A DNA stretch of 64,000 bases from contig NZ_QOVK01000004.1 of assembly GCF_004104075.1 (NCBI RefSeq), positions 186,001 to 250,000 on the forward strand. Reading direction: 5' to 3'. A program made the position numbers and the translations under genes. Below are positions 54,636-63,739 of the stretch, in pieces. Each line of letters opens with the position of its first letter. Positions within the stretch are counted from its first letter, which is position 1. The notes below the pieces were generated by a model. It saw nothing but the letters and a program-made list of their open reading frames with translations, searched no databases and was not told the DNA's origin. This DNA comes from Leeuwenhoekiella polynyae (GTDB lineage: Bacteria; Bacteroidota; Bacteroidia; Flavobacteriales; Flavobacteriaceae).

Positions 54636-55832
54636 ATGAAGAAAGAGGAATTATTTAATGATGATTTTTTAAAACAGTTTAAGACAGGCGATGAGCTTAA
54701 CGGTTTTTTGAAGGAACTGCAGAAACGTGGTATAGAGAAAATGCTTGAAGGTGAACTTGATGGGCATTTGGATTACGATAAGAACCAAAAATCTAAGACC
54801 GGGAACACCCGTAATGGGTATGCTTCAAAAACAGTGCGTACTTCCTTCGGGGAGTCGCAGATTGCAGTTCCCAGAGACAGGGATGCCAGTTTCAACCCTA
54901 TGATAGTTCCTAAGCGTGGTACTATGGTTGACGGCATTGAGAACGTGATTGTGTCGCTCTATGCCAAGGGTATGAGCAACAGCGATATCGAAGAGCAGAT
55001 ACGAGAAGTCTATAACTTCGATATTTCTACATCCACTATATCCAGAATAACCGATAAGATCTCAGGAGATATAGTTGCCTGGCAGAACAGACCTTTAGAG
55101 CCGATCTATCTTATCGTATGGTTGGATGGGATCGTATTCAAAGTAAGGGAGAACTCAAAGGTCATCAATAAGACCGTCTATATTGCGGTAGGGCTTCGCA
55201 GAGATGGCAAGAAGGAAGTCCTGGGGCTATGGCTGGGCAAGAACGAATCCGCCGCATTTTGGATGAGTGTACTTACCGATATGCGGGCCCGTGGTACAGA
55301 AGATATCCTTATCACCGCTACCGATAACCTGAACGGCTTTACCGATACTATAAAAAACGTTTTCCCGGAATCCAAAACCCAGATATGCGTGGTACATCAA
55401 ATAAGAAACGCCTGTAGATATGTGGTGTGGAAAGACAAAAAAGCCTTCACGGCAGATATGAAAGGTATCTATAACGCACCAAACCAGGCTGCGGCACAGG
55501 CAGCCCTAGAGGACTTTGCAAATAAATGGGAAGGCAAGTACTCCTATGCCGTAAAAAGCTGGAGGGAGAACTGGGACGAGCTTACAGTGTTCTTCGAGTT
55601 CCCCATTGAGATCAGAAAAATCATATACACTACCAACCTGATAGAAAACCTTAATGGAAAGATCAGAAAGTATACTAAGAACAAACTCTCCTTCCCAACC
55701 GACGATGCGGTGATGAAATCCGTATATTTGGCAATAAGGGAGGCGACCAAAAAATGGTCGATGCCTGTAAGGAACTGGGGCATAATCCTAAATCAGTTCC
55801 TGACGATCTATGAAAAAAGGGTCAGACTTTAA
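54636..55832 (+). CDS. IS256-family transposase
   Basis: A 398-residue Mutator-type (IS256) DDE transposase of full length and unbroken frame. The catalytic triad is Asp164 ([10 protein letters not shown]), Asp230 (TATDNLNGF) and Glu337 ([14 protein letters not shown]), and C251-xx-H254 (CVVHQIRN) is the family's zinc-like motif. The N-terminal half has the conserved DGHLDYDKN and [10 protein letters not shown] region. Because all motifs are intact the copy is probably active. Its codon use is GC-richer than flanking genes, as expected for a recent arrival. Confidence 0.95.
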   Translation: MKKEELFNDDFLKQFKTGDELNGFLKELQKRGIEKMLEGELDGHLDYDKNQKSKTGNTRNGYASKTVRTSFGESQIAVPRDRDASFNPMIVPKRGTMVDGIENVIVSLYAKGMSNSDIEEQIREVYNFDISTSTISRITDKISGDIVAWQNRPLEPIYLIVWLDGIVFKVRENSKVINKTVYIAVGLRRDGKKEVLGLWLGKNESAAFWMSVLTDMRARGTEDILITATDNLNGFTDTIKNVFPESKTQICVVHQIRNACRYVVWKDKKAFTADMKGIYNAPNQAAAQAALEDFANKWEGKYSYAVKSWRENWDELTVFFEFPIEIRKIIYTTNLIENLNGKIRKYTKNKLSFPTDDAVMKSVYLAIREATKKWSMPVRNWGIILNQFLTIYEKRVRL

Positions 55833-55916
55833 ACAAGTCAAACCCCTGTTATTTTTAACTTACACAGTTAATAGGATAGTGTCCGGATTTTTTTAGATTT
55901 GATTGATGAAGATTAT

Positions 55917-57800
55917 TTACTTTTTGTTATTTGCCTTTTTGGTAGTAATTAGAATAGCACCCGTCTTACCCTTCATTTTTTCAGCACCATACAGCTGAAT
56001 TGCATTATCTCCCTTTATAATATCTATAGATTCTATGTCGTCAGGGTTTATATTTTTAAGTTCATACTCATCAACCTCTTCTCCGTCAATAATAAATAGA
56101 GCCTTCGCGTTTAGATTTCCTTTTCCTCTATAAGTTATGTGATACTTGGAATCACTTGTTTTATATTCAGAAGCATGAATCGGTCTTCTTTGAAAAAAAA
56201 CACTATCATCAGACATATTCAACATTTCCGCTCTTCGCTCCTTTATTTCTGCTTTGCGAATTTCTAGTTCAGCTTTACGTTCTTCCATTCTGGATTGCAT
56301 TTCAGCCTTACGCAATTCCATCTCTACCATACGCTCTTTCATCTTCTCAGTCACTCTAATAGAATCATTAAGTCTATTCTTCATTGCTTCTCTACGCACC
56401 ATCATTTCGGCTTTACGCGCTTCCATCTCTTGTCTGCGCTCTTGCATTTCCTGCTCTCGTTCTTGCAATTCTGCCGCACTCAATTTTGAACGTTGAACTA
56501 TCGTATTATGGCCAGATACTACGCCAAATGTTCCATCGGCGGTTCGATAAACCACAATACTTGTTAATGCCTTATCATTTGTATTATAAGTTGCCGAAGC
56601 TTTGTTTCCGGTCTCACGATCTTTGACGGAGATTGAAATTTGAGTAATCTCCCCATTGCTGTTATATCTTAACTTTGAGAAATCCATTTCTATATTATAA
56701 TCAGAATCTAATTCTTCCACAAGTTGCTCAATATCCCCTTTTGTCATTTTAGGGGTGATAACCTTCTTAAAAGCTTTCGGAGAGGTTTGTTCGTTTTTTG
56801 TTACAAATTGCTTGGGTTGATCTTTAATAATTTCAGAAAGATTTGTCTTATTTTGATTTTCAGTTTGAGAAGGTGATACGACTAAAGCATTCTCAGATTT
56901 TTTTACTTCAGAATCTGAAAGTGGTTCAACTTTAAATTTAACCTCTTCTTTTACATTAAAACTCCACATAAATGCACCGAGTACAGGCACAATAAGAAGA
57001 ATCTTCCACTTTCTAAATTCGCTTGATGATTGCTTGTTTAACATAACTATTCGTTTTTTGATGAATGATTGATAAAATGAATGAGCCAGTGCCGGTACAA
57101 ACTGAGGCGCTGCAACTTTTACCAGAGCAAGCTGGTAATTTTTTCTATCCTCTATTTGGCTGGCTGTGGTAGCATCTGCGAGGTATTCTAAATTTTGTAC
57201 AACTCCATTTTTATACAACCATGCTAAAGGATTAAACCACTGTATAATGAGAACAAATTGTACCAAAAACATATCGAGACTGTGTCGCTGATTAGCGTGA
57301 GCCTTCTCGTGTAATAGGATCATTTCTAACTCATCTTCACTATGCGCTTGCGCATCCAATACAATATAATTGAAAAATGAAAAAGGAGCATCGAGACCGT
57401 CTATCTGTAAAAAATGATAGCCATTACTGGTTTGTTGCCGGGTATTCTTTAAAAAAGAAAAAATCTGAATGAGCTTTTTACTGAAAAGAAAAAGCATAAC
57501 AGCGACTCCAATTGAATATATAAAAACGCCAAGCTGCCAAAAACTGAAGGTTTCTTCAACAACAGATGAAGACTGAGCTTGAAGCAATAAATCTTCAGGA
57601 ATATCAAAGTATACAACAGGCACTTTATAAACAGTTCTCGTCAAAACCAATGCTGGTGCGATGAGTGCAGCGACAATTCCTACCAATAAGAACTGCCTGT
57701 TTGCTTTAAAGAAAGTTTCATTTTTTAATAACGTAACATAAGCCATAAAAAACAGGCTTAGAATTGCGGCACTTTTAAATATGTAAATTAATAGAGCCAT
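55917..57800 (-). CDS. M56-type (BlaR1-like) membrane metallopeptidase with coiled-coil and plug-like tail
   Basis: A 627-residue protein. Four membrane helices (about 5-22, 38-55, 88-107 and 266-281) enclose a zinc-peptidase domain with HEKAH (164-168) and the third ligand Glu205 in NLEYLAD, so the site is intact. Residues 282-430 are a periplasmic linker and beta region, 442-528 are a long charged coiled coil with repeated EMQERRQEM-like units, and 566-622 (ALFIIDGEEV to GAILITTKK) resemble the plug domain of SusC/TonB receptors. With the BlaI gene one base upstream it is probably a repressor-cleaving signal sensor. Confidence 0.9.
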   Translation of the reverse strand: MALLIYIFKSAAILSLFFMAYVTLLKNETFFKANRQFLLVGIVAALIAPALVLTRTVYKVPVVYFDIPEDLLLQAQSSSVVEETFSFWQLGVFIYSIGVAVMLFLFSKKLIQIFSFLKNTRQQTSNGYHFLQIDGLDAPFSFFNYIVLDAQAHSEDELEMILLHEKAHANQRHSLDMFLVQFVLIIQWFNPLAWLYKNGVVQNLEYLADATTASQIEDRKNYQLALVKVAAPQFVPALAHSFYQSFIKKRIVMLNKQSSSEFRKWKILLIVPVLGAFMWSFNVKEEVKFKVEPLSDSEVKKSENALVVSPSQTENQNKTNLSEIIKDQPKQFVTKNEQTSPKAFKKVITPKMTKGDIEQLVEELDSDYNIEMDFSKLRYNSNGEITQISISVKDRETGNKASATYNTNDKALTSIVVYRTADGTFGVVSGHNTIVQRSKLSAAELQEREQEMQERRQEMEARKAEMMVRREAMKNRLNDSIRVTEKMKERMVEMELRKAEMQSRMEERKAELEIRKAEIKERRAEMLNMSDDSVFFQRRPIHASEYKTSDSKYHITYRGKGNLNAKALFIIDGEEVDEYELKNINPDDIESIDIIKGDNAIQLYGAEKMKGKTGAILITTKKANNKK

Positions 57801-57801
57801 C

Positions 57802-58161
57802 TTAATTCTTCTTTTCGATGATTTCTAATATTTCACGCAACTCATCTGCAGTTATTTTTTCTTCTTTGGCAAAAAATGAGACCATGTTTTTATACGAACT
57901 ATCAAAAAACCTCCTGGTCGCCTCATTCCAGAACTTCTTGCCATAAGCTTCTCTGCTCACAATAGGAAAATACTGATGCGTCTTGCCAAAGGCTTTGTGA
58001 CCTACATAACCCTTTTCTTCTAGGTTACGTACAATTGTAGAAACTGTATTATAATGCAGATTTTCATCTTCTAAATCTGCTTGCACCTCTTTTACAAAAA
58101 CTTTTTCAAGCTTCCAGATTACGTGCATGATTTCTTCTTCCTTATTGGTTAACTTTTCCAT
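57802..58161 (-). CDS. BlaI/MecI/CopY family transcriptional repressor
   Basis: A 119-residue protein with a winged-helix DNA-binding part (TNKEEEIMHVIWKLEKVFVKEVQADL, then YNTVSTIVRNLEEKGYVGHKAFGKTHQYFPIVSREAY) and a helical C-terminal dimerisation part (about 75-119). The family represses target genes, commonly its own operon, until the partner M56 protease causes its cleavage. The M56 gene starts one base after its stop. An inverted repeat upstream (58268-58307) is the likely autoregulatory operator. Confidence 0.93.
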   Translation of the reverse strand: MEKLTNKEEEIMHVIWKLEKVFVKEVQADLEDENLHYNTVSTIVRNLEEKGYVGHKAFGKTHQYFPIVSREAYGKKFWNEATRRFFDSSYKNMVSFFAKEEKITADELREILEIIEKKN

Positions 58162-58267
58162 GTTTTATTTTATAAAGGCCTCAATCTAAAAGCTATTCTT
58201 TTTTTAATCTTTGTATCTAAAATTTATTTGTCAACTAACAATCTAACTATTAGCCCACAACAAACAT

Positions 58268-58307
58268 AAAACTATAAATACAGTTAGACAACTATTTTTA
58301 TAGTTTT
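58268..58307. promoter_or_regulatory. inverted repeat upstream of the BlaI gene, candidate operator
   Basis: AAAACTATAAA (58268-58278) is exactly inverted at TTTATAGTTTT (58297-58307) with an 18-base spacer. The pair lies 107 bases upstream of the BlaI start and 96 bases upstream of the di-AMP cyclase start, in their shared 241-base gap. Further CTAACTATTAG-like sequence nearby (58240-58256) repeats the CTA/TAG theme. BlaI-type repressors bind such dyads. Confidence 0.45.
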
Positions 58308-58402
58308 GTTGAGAATATTAATTTTTCAGCTTTCATATTATACCTTATATTAACTAAGAGAACCGCATATTTTGCCCTATTTTTACAAAAAAAGCTTGAC
58401 CT

Positions 58403-59185
58403 TTGGACATTCTTGAAAATTTTAGGATACTCGATTTAGTCGATATTTTATTAGTTGCTACCCTACTCTATTACCTCTATAAACTGGTAAAAGGGACTGT
58501 GGCAATTAATATTTTTCTAGGGATTTGTATTATTTGGGTCATTTGGAAAATTACACAACTCCTTCAGATGGAAATGCTAAGTACCATCTTAGGGCAATTC
58601 ATCGGGGCAGGAATGTTTGCTTTGATTGTGGTTTTTCAGCAAGAAATCAGAAAGTTTCTACTGATGATTGGCTCTACAAATATTGGTAGAAAAACAGGTT
58701 TTCTCAAGCATATTAAATTCCTTCAGGACGAAGCCAAGGACACTTCTGATACTAAAGTAGAAGAAATAATTGATGCTTGTGAAAAAATGGGACAATCCCG
58801 TACCGGGGCATTAATTGTTATACAACGCACTACACATCTTGATTTTGTCAAACAAACGGGAGATGAAATGAGTATTGAAGTAAACCGCCCCATTCTGGAA
58901 AGTATTTTCTTTAAGAACTCTACCCTCCATGACGGTGCTGCAATCATTGAAGACAACCGTATTGTTGCTACACGCGCAATCTTACCGGTTTCTAATGAAC
59001 GCAATATCCCCTTACGTTTTGGTCTGCGTCACAGAGCTGCTGTAGGTATTACTGAAAAAACAGATGCTGTTGCTTTAGTTGTTAGTGAAGAAACCGGTAA
59101 TATAAGTTATTTAAAAGATGGTGAATTTGTACTCTTTAAAAACCTAACGGAACTTATTGAGATTTTAAGAAAAGACCTCAGCTAA
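58403..59185 (+). CDS. cdaA: diadenylate cyclase (CdaA type)
   Basis: A 260-residue enzyme that makes cyclic di-AMP. It begins at TTG 58403 (TTG GAC ATT), since no ATG precedes the conserved N-terminus (DILENFRILDLVDILLVATLLYYLY). Three membrane helices fill residues 10-80, then the DisA_N domain has the catalytic DGA (177-179, in STLHDGAAIIEDNRIVATRAILPVS) and RHR (209-211). Both catalytic motifs are intact. The DUF3667 gene follows after six bases. In many relatives a folate-synthesis gene precedes it; here a BlaI/M56 pair does. Confidence 0.94.
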   Translation: MDILENFRILDLVDILLVATLLYYLYKLVKGTVAINIFLGICIIWVIWKITQLLQMEMLSTILGQFIGAGMFALIVVFQQEIRKFLLMIGSTNIGRKTGFLKHIKFLQDEAKDTSDTKVEEIIDACEKMGQSRTGALIVIQRTTHLDFVKQTGDEMSIEVNRPILESIFFKNSTLHDGAAIIEDNRIVATRAILPVSNERNIPLRFGLRHRAAVGITEKTDAVALVVSEETGNISYLKDGEFVLFKNLTELIEILRKDLS

Positions 59186-59191
59186 ACTGTT

Positions 59192-60046
59192 ATGAATATT
59201 GAAAAATCAGAAAGCAAACTGGTCGTAGTTGATTACTGCCGAAATTGCTCAAAAAATTTGAGTTCTAATGCTGTATTCTGTGATCACTGTGGTGGGAAAA
59301 TTATTAAGAACAGAATTACCACAAAAAATCTACTCGAGGATTTTAACGATCGATTTTTGAGTATTGATGCTGCATTTCCTAAAACCTTCATCGCACTTTA
59401 TAGAAATCCTGAAGATGTCATAGGTGGCTATATTAATGGCGTGCGAAAAAAATATATGTCTGCTTTTGGATATTTTGCGCTATCTCTTTCAATCGCTGGT
59501 ATTTATGTTTTTATTCTCAGAGAATATTTTATGGATTCTATTTTTGAAAACATTTCATCTGAGACAATTCAAAATCAAGATCAGGCTCAGTTAGATTTTG
59601 TAAAACAATTTACTAATAGTATCAATGAGTATCAGGCATTATTAAGCATTCTCAGTATTCCTATTTTAGCCTTAATTTCTCGAATTGTTTTCTGGAATTA
59701 TAAGCAATTTAATTATCTGGAGCATGTGGTAATTTACCTGTATGCGTTTAGCCACATCAACCTCACTGTTTACATTTTAGCAATTCTTACTATCTGGTCA
59801 CCTTCAATCTATCTCTTTTTCAGTTTTGTGGGAACGATAGGCTACGTCATTTATTTGTGCTACGTACTTAAAAGGCTCTACGGCTTAAGTTTTAAAAAAC
59901 TAATCTTAAAAACCTCCCTCTTTGCTCTTATAGGCAGCATCTTCTTTCTTATAATTTCAATACTAGTTGGAATTATAATGTTTAAAATGGGAATGCTTGA
60001 CGAGCTCATAGAAAATATTAAAGCTGCCAACGAAGTAACAGGCTAA
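59192..60046 (+). CDS. DUF3667 zinc-ribbon membrane protein
   Basis: A 284-residue protein with an N-terminal zinc ribbon (CRNCSKNLSSNAVFCDHCGGKI, two CxxC pairs at about 16-37), the DUF3667 segment FNDRFLSIDAAFPKTFIALYRNPEDVIGGYINGVRKKYMS (about 50-90), and five membrane helices after residue 95. The function of the family is unknown. It shares a transcript with the di-AMP cyclase gene. Its stop interlocks with that of the convergent ABC transporter gene. Confidence 0.85.
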   Translation: MNIEKSESKLVVVDYCRNCSKNLSSNAVFCDHCGGKIIKNRITTKNLLEDFNDRFLSIDAAFPKTFIALYRNPEDVIGGYINGVRKKYMSAFGYFALSLSIAGIYVFILREYFMDSIFENISSETIQNQDQAQLDFVKQFTNSINEYQALLSILSIPILALISRIVFWNYKQFNYLEHVVIYLYAFSHINLTVYILAILTIWSPSIYLFFSFVGTIGYVIYLCYVLKRLYGLSFKKLILKTSLFALIGSIFFLIISILVGIIMFKMGMLDELIENIKAANEVTG

Positions 60047-61812
60047 GCCGGCTGTTTATTTGCCGCAAACTGTACTTCGTGTAGATTGCGGTAATGACCA
60101 TTCTCTACTTCGAGTAATTCTTTGTGACTACCCATTTCTACAATCTGGCCTTTTTCCATCACGATGATTTTATCGGCTTTTTTGATGGTTGCCAGTCGAT
60201 GCGCAATAACAATTGAGGTACGCCCTTTTGTAATTTTATTAATCGCTTTCTGAATTAAATGTTCACTGTTAGAATCTACAGAAGAGGTTGCTTCATCCAA
60301 TACCAGAATACTAGGATTACTCACATAAGCTCTCAAAAAGGCTATAAGTTGACGCTGACCACTAGATAACATTGCTCCTCGCTCTTTTACATTATAATGA
60401 TATCCGTTAGGCAAACTAGATATAAAAGAATCTACACCTATTGCTTTGGCAGCAGCAATAACATCTGCTTCGGTGATATTCGGATTATTGAGGGTAATAT
60501 TATTTAATATCGAATCTGCAAATAAGAAAACATCTTGCAGAACGACTGCTATCTCAGATCGCAAAGACGCAACTTCAACATCTTTTATATCAATCCCGTC
60601 AATTTTAATTACACCACTGTCTATTTCATAAAAACGCCCCAACAGATTAATAATTGTAGATTTTCCTGCACCGGTAGAACCTACAATTGCAACGGTTTCT
60701 CCAGCTTTGACTTCCAGGTTGATTCCGCGAAGAACTTCTTCATCAGCAACATAACTGAAACGTACATTTTCAAAACTTAGGTCTCCTTTGATGTTATTCA
60801 ATACGTGAGTTCCTTCATCATCAATACGTGCATCAGTATCTAAAATTCCAAAAACACGATTTGCAGCGACCATTCCCATCTGCAGGGTATTGAATTTATC
60901 TGCAATCTGACGCAGCGGCGTAAATAACATTTGAGAAAACTGAATAAAAGCAGTAATTAAACCTATTGTGATCACATCGCTTTCTACCGCTCGTAAACCT
61001 CCGTACCACACCAGTAATCCGATTGTTATTGAAGTTACAACTTCGGCAATAGGGAAGAAAATAGAGTTGTACCACACGGTTTTATTCCACGCAGCCATGT
61101 GCTTTCTGTTGATCTCATTGAATTTATCCTGTTCAATTTCCTCACGAGAAAAAATTTGCACGATCTTCATACCGGTTACTCGTTCTTGCACAAACGAATT
61201 GAGATTAGCAACCTGCGTACGTACTTCTTCAAAAGCCACCTTCATTTTCTTCTGAAATACCCGCGTTGCATAAAGTATAAACGGAAGAATCACAAAAACA
61301 ATTAGTGATAATTGCCAGCTTTTATACAACATAACCCCGGCAATAACCAGCATTTTAAGTAAATCACTAATAATCATAAACAGTCCCTGACTGAATATAC
61401 TAGATATCGTTTCGATATCATTTACTGCACGAGTTACCAGACGACCTACAGCAGATTTATCGTAATACTGCATTTTAAAATAGATCATATGCTTGAAAAG
61501 TCGGGTTCTGATATCAAGTACCACTTGTTGTCCCAGCCAGTTTGCGAAGTAGATAAAAAGCAGTTGAAAAAGGGACTCTCCTATTAGCACCAGAAAACTC
61601 AAACCTATAAAATAGATCAGCGTATCCATATCTTTAGGCTGCATACCTTCATCCATCGCATATTCGATAAATACAGGACGTAATACTGCACAAATTGAAA
61701 TGAGCACCGCTGATAGTGCCACAAAATACATGCGCATTTTATAAGGGCTTGTGTAACTCAAAAGTTTTTTAAACAACCCAAAATCAAATGCATTTCCTTT
61801 ACTACTTGCCAT
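60043..61812 (-). CDS. ABC exporter, fused permease and ATPase
   Basis: A 589-residue half-transporter. Six membrane helices fill about 20-320 (the first block YTSPYKMRMYFVALSAVLIS), and the ATPase occupies about 340-585: Walker A GSTGAGKS (about 380), signature LSSGQRQ (about 482) and Walker B SILVLDEATSSVDS (about 503-516). Such dimeric exporters move lipids, peptides or drugs out of the cytoplasm. truA begins upstream and overlaps it by 11 bases. The next gene downstream is convergent. Confidence 0.94.
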   Translation of the reverse strand: MASSKGNAFDFGLFKKLLSYTSPYKMRMYFVALSAVLISICAVLRPVFIEYAMDEGMQPKDMDTLIYFIGLSFLVLIGESLFQLLFIYFANWLGQQVVLDIRTRLFKHMIYFKMQYYDKSAVGRLVTRAVNDIETISSIFSQGLFMIISDLLKMLVIAGVMLYKSWQLSLIVFVILPFILYATRVFQKKMKVAFEEVRTQVANLNSFVQERVTGMKIVQIFSREEIEQDKFNEINRKHMAAWNKTVWYNSIFFPIAEVVTSITIGLLVWYGGLRAVESDVITIGLITAFIQFSQMLFTPLRQIADKFNTLQMGMVAANRVFGILDTDARIDDEGTHVLNNIKGDLSFENVRFSYVADEEVLRGINLEVKAGETVAIVGSTGAGKSTIINLLGRFYEIDSGVIKIDGIDIKDVEVASLRSEIAVVLQDVFLFADSILNNITLNNPNITEADVIAAAKAIGVDSFISSLPNGYHYNVKERGAMLSSGQRQLIAFLRAYVSNPSILVLDEATSSVDSNSEHLIQKAINKITKGRTSIVIAHRLATIKKADKIIVMEKGQIVEMGSHKELLEVENGHYRNLHEVQFAANKQPA

Positions 61813-62593
61813 AGGGTAAAAATATTTCTTCAGGATAGCGTACTTCTGTGAGGTATAAACCGTGTGCAGGAGCAGAAGCTCCAGCCTCAGAACGCGTTCT
61901 GCTTGCTATAATCGTTTTTAAATCTTGAGGATCTAACTTGCCTAAACCTACTTCAAGCAACGTTCCTACCACCGCCCGCACCATATTGCGTAAAAAACGG
62001 TCTGCACTAATTTTAAAAAGCAAGCTATTTTCTTGCTTGATCCACTGCGCTTCTACAATCTCACAAAGGTAAGTTTTAACGTCTGTATTAGAACGACTGA
62101 AACACTTAAAATCCTGCTTACCTAAAAGAAACTGCGCCGCTTCATTCATCTTATTCAAATCTAATTCTTTCTCAAAAAAATAAGATTGATTTACCATAAA
62201 TGGAGTTTTAAACGTGTGCACCTTGTACACATAACTTCTTCTCGTAGCATCAAAACGCGCATGTGCTTCTTCAACTACTCGAAGTATGGAATTAACCGCG
62301 ATTGCTTCCGGTAAAAAACGATTCAATCTAAACTGCAGGTGTTTGATTTCTTTCGGTGTCCAGGCTGCTTCATAATCAAAATGCACATACAATTGTGTCG
62401 CATGAACACCAGCATCGGTACGGCCCGCTCCTACTACACTCATTTCTTTGCGCAATAAAGTAGAAAGTGCCCCTTCTAAAACTTCTTGTACTGTAATACT
62501 TTGAGGTTGACGTTGCCACCCGTGGTAAGGCCCGCCATCATAAGCTATGTCTATAAAATACCGCAAGCGTTCTGTTTGTGATTGAAGCTGCAA
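61802..62593 (-). CDS. truA: tRNA pseudouridine(38-40) synthase
   Basis: A 263-residue enzyme that makes pseudouridine at positions 38-40 of the tRNA anticodon stem. The N-terminus has RYFIDIAYDGGPYHGWQRQP, and the catalytic Asp60 lies in GAGRTDAGVHA. RNMVRAVVGTLLEVGLGKL (about 208-226) is the conserved C-terminal RNA-binding helix region. Its 3' end overlaps the ABC transporter start by 11 bases, so the two are translated from one message. Confidence 0.95.
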   Translation of the reverse strand: MQLQSQTERLRYFIDIAYDGGPYHGWQRQPQSITVQEVLEGALSTLLRKEMSVVGAGRTDAGVHATQLYVHFDYEAAWTPKEIKHLQFRLNRFLPEAIAVNSILRVVEEAHARFDATRRSYVYKVHTFKTPFMVNQSYFFEKELDLNKMNEAAQFLLGKQDFKCFSRSNTDVKTYLCEIVEAQWIKQENSLLFKISADRFLRNMVRAVVGTLLEVGLGKLDPQDLKTIIASRTRSEAGASAPAHGLYLTEVRYPEEIFLPYGK

Positions 62594-62643
62594 AGATACA
62601 TCTTTGCAAGAGGTCTTCTAATTTTGAGAATTCTTTATCTGAT

Positions 62644-63150
62644 ATGAAAAAAATACTGCTCCTTAGTGATACCCATAGTTATATTGACGAACGTGTTCTG
62701 GCTTACGCCGAAAAAGCCGATGAAGTCTGGCACGCAGGAGACATAGGGGACCTGGCTGTAACTGAAGCGCTGCAGAAAGTAAAACCTTTAAGAGCTGTTT
62801 TTGGAAATATTGATGATCACGAAATAAGAAAAGAGTTCCCACTGAACAATCGCTTTATTTGTGAAGAGGTAGATGTTTTAATAACGCATATCGGCGGATA
62901 CCCCGGGAGGTATTCACCTGCAATTCGAGAAGAGCTAAGAGCCAATCCTCCTAAATTATTTATTTGCGGGCATTCTCATATTCTAAAAGTAATGCCAGAC
63001 CGCAAACTCAACTTACTCCATATGAATCCTGGAGCCATAGGAAAACATGGCTTCCATAAAGTACGTACAATGCTACGCTTTACTGTAGATCAAGGTAAAA
63101 TAGATAATCTCGAAGTTATAGAGATCAAACGTGAACCAGGTTATAACTAA
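62644..63150 (+). CDS. YfcE-like metallophosphoesterase
   Basis: A 168-residue phosphodiesterase starting at ATG 62644 (MKKILLLSDTHSYIDERVLAY); the longer in-frame start would overlap truA. Metal-binding motifs are in order: LSDTHSYID, WHAGDIGD, VFGNIDDHEI, THIGGYPGRY and FICGHSHIL. This is the YfcE/MJ0936 type, small and single-domain. The natural substrate is unknown. It diverges from truA with a 50-base gap. Confidence 0.9.
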   Translation: MKKILLLSDTHSYIDERVLAYAEKADEVWHAGDIGDLAVTEALQKVKPLRAVFGNIDDHEIRKEFPLNNRFICEEVDVLITHIGGYPGRYSPAIREELRANPPKLFICGHSHILKVMPDRKLNLLHMNPGAIGKHGFHKVRTMLRFTVDQGKIDNLEVIEIKREPGYN

Positions 63151-63155
63151 AAAAA

Positions 63156-63181
63156 CCCTGCTAGTTGGCATACTAGCAGGG
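63156..63181. terminator. intrinsic terminator between convergent genes
   Basis: CCCTGCTAGT pairs perfectly with ACTAGCAGGG around a six-base loop. A run of A before it (seven bases) becomes a U-run on the minus strand, so it mainly ends the leftward DUF4293 gene; on the plus strand the following CTTTC is a poor tail. Confidence 0.8.
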
Positions 63182-63211
63182 CTTTCGCACTAATTAACTA
63201 AGATATTAGGT

Positions 63212-63622
63212 CTATCGCAACCGGTCAACAGATTTTACAAGATCCTCATCCCGCTTAATTGCCTTGTTTGCCAAAGCGATAAAAACGATAGAAATGATGG
63301 GGATTAGCATCCCAATACCCTTCTCTGGGGCCGCCGCCCCTCCAGATAAGATTTGCGACTGGTAAACCAATACACCTAGCAAAATAAAGTTCAATATTAT
63401 ATTCAATCTGCCCAGAACAAACTGAAGCTTCCTGTTTTTAAATAAAAAAATTGTTATTAAAGAAAGAAGAGTACTTCCAAAAAACAAAGCAACCAACTCT
63501 AAATGTGCTACTGCATAAACAGGTTCTCCTGTTGATGTGCTGTAAACCGGTATTGCAAAATGTAAACCGGCAGACACAATAGCTGCAAGAATTAAGTAAA
63601 CACTCTGTATACGCTGAATCAT
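63212..63622 (-). CDS. DUF4293 membrane protein
   Basis: A 136-residue protein with four membrane helices (about 6-24, 42-60, 68-86 and 102-118) and the DUF4293 opening MIQRIQSVYLILAAI, with a basic tail (KAIKRDEDLVKSVDRLR). It is a small flavobacterial membrane family of unknown role. It lies divergent from rho with a 206-base gap, a neighbourhood seen often in this group. Confidence 0.85.
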   Translation of the reverse strand: MIQRIQSVYLILAAIVSAGLHFAIPVYSTSTGEPVYAVAHLELVALFFGSTLLSLITIFLFKNRKLQFVLGRLNIILNFILLGVLVYQSQILSGGAAAPEKGIGMLIPIISIVFIALANKAIKRDEDLVKSVDRLR

Positions 63623-63716
63623 TTCTTTCTTTAGTTGAGAGCGACAAAAATATAAACTTCTTTCAGACTATACTCATTTTAATAAAAAATATTGTTGTAT
63701 AATTGCAATAGAAAGT

Positions 63717-63739
63717 GTAACCGCTTCTAAGTTGGTTAC
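63717..63739 (+). promoter_or_regulatory. hairpin in the rho leader region
   Basis: GTAACC (63717-63722) is inverted at GGTTAC (63734-63739) with an 11-base loop, about 90 bases upstream of the rho ATG. A TATAATTG (63698-63705) just upstream resembles a -7 box, so the hairpin would be at the start of the leader. Rho genes are often autoregulated through their leaders, but no such control is shown here. Confidence 0.35.

Larger units (their letters stand above)
54554..55884 (+). mobile_element. IS256-family insertion sequence
   Basis: About 1.33 kb holding one transposase gene. The ends carry imperfect terminal inverted repeats: left 54554-54595 and the complement of right 55843-55884 share CACTATC, TGTGTAA and AAAAAT in the same order and nearly the same spacing, with the TGTGTAA block also known from IS256 itself. 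The base composition is visibly more GC-rich than the neighbours. No exact 8-9 bp target duplication is seen; flanks are TAAATTCT and GGATTTTT, so the outer ends may be off by a few bases or the site has changed. Confidence 0.85.

Noticed and set aside
54546-55892. Search for target-site duplication around the IS256-type element
   Set aside because: Flanking octamers TAAATTCT and GGATTTTT do not match, and shifting the ends by a few bases does not help.
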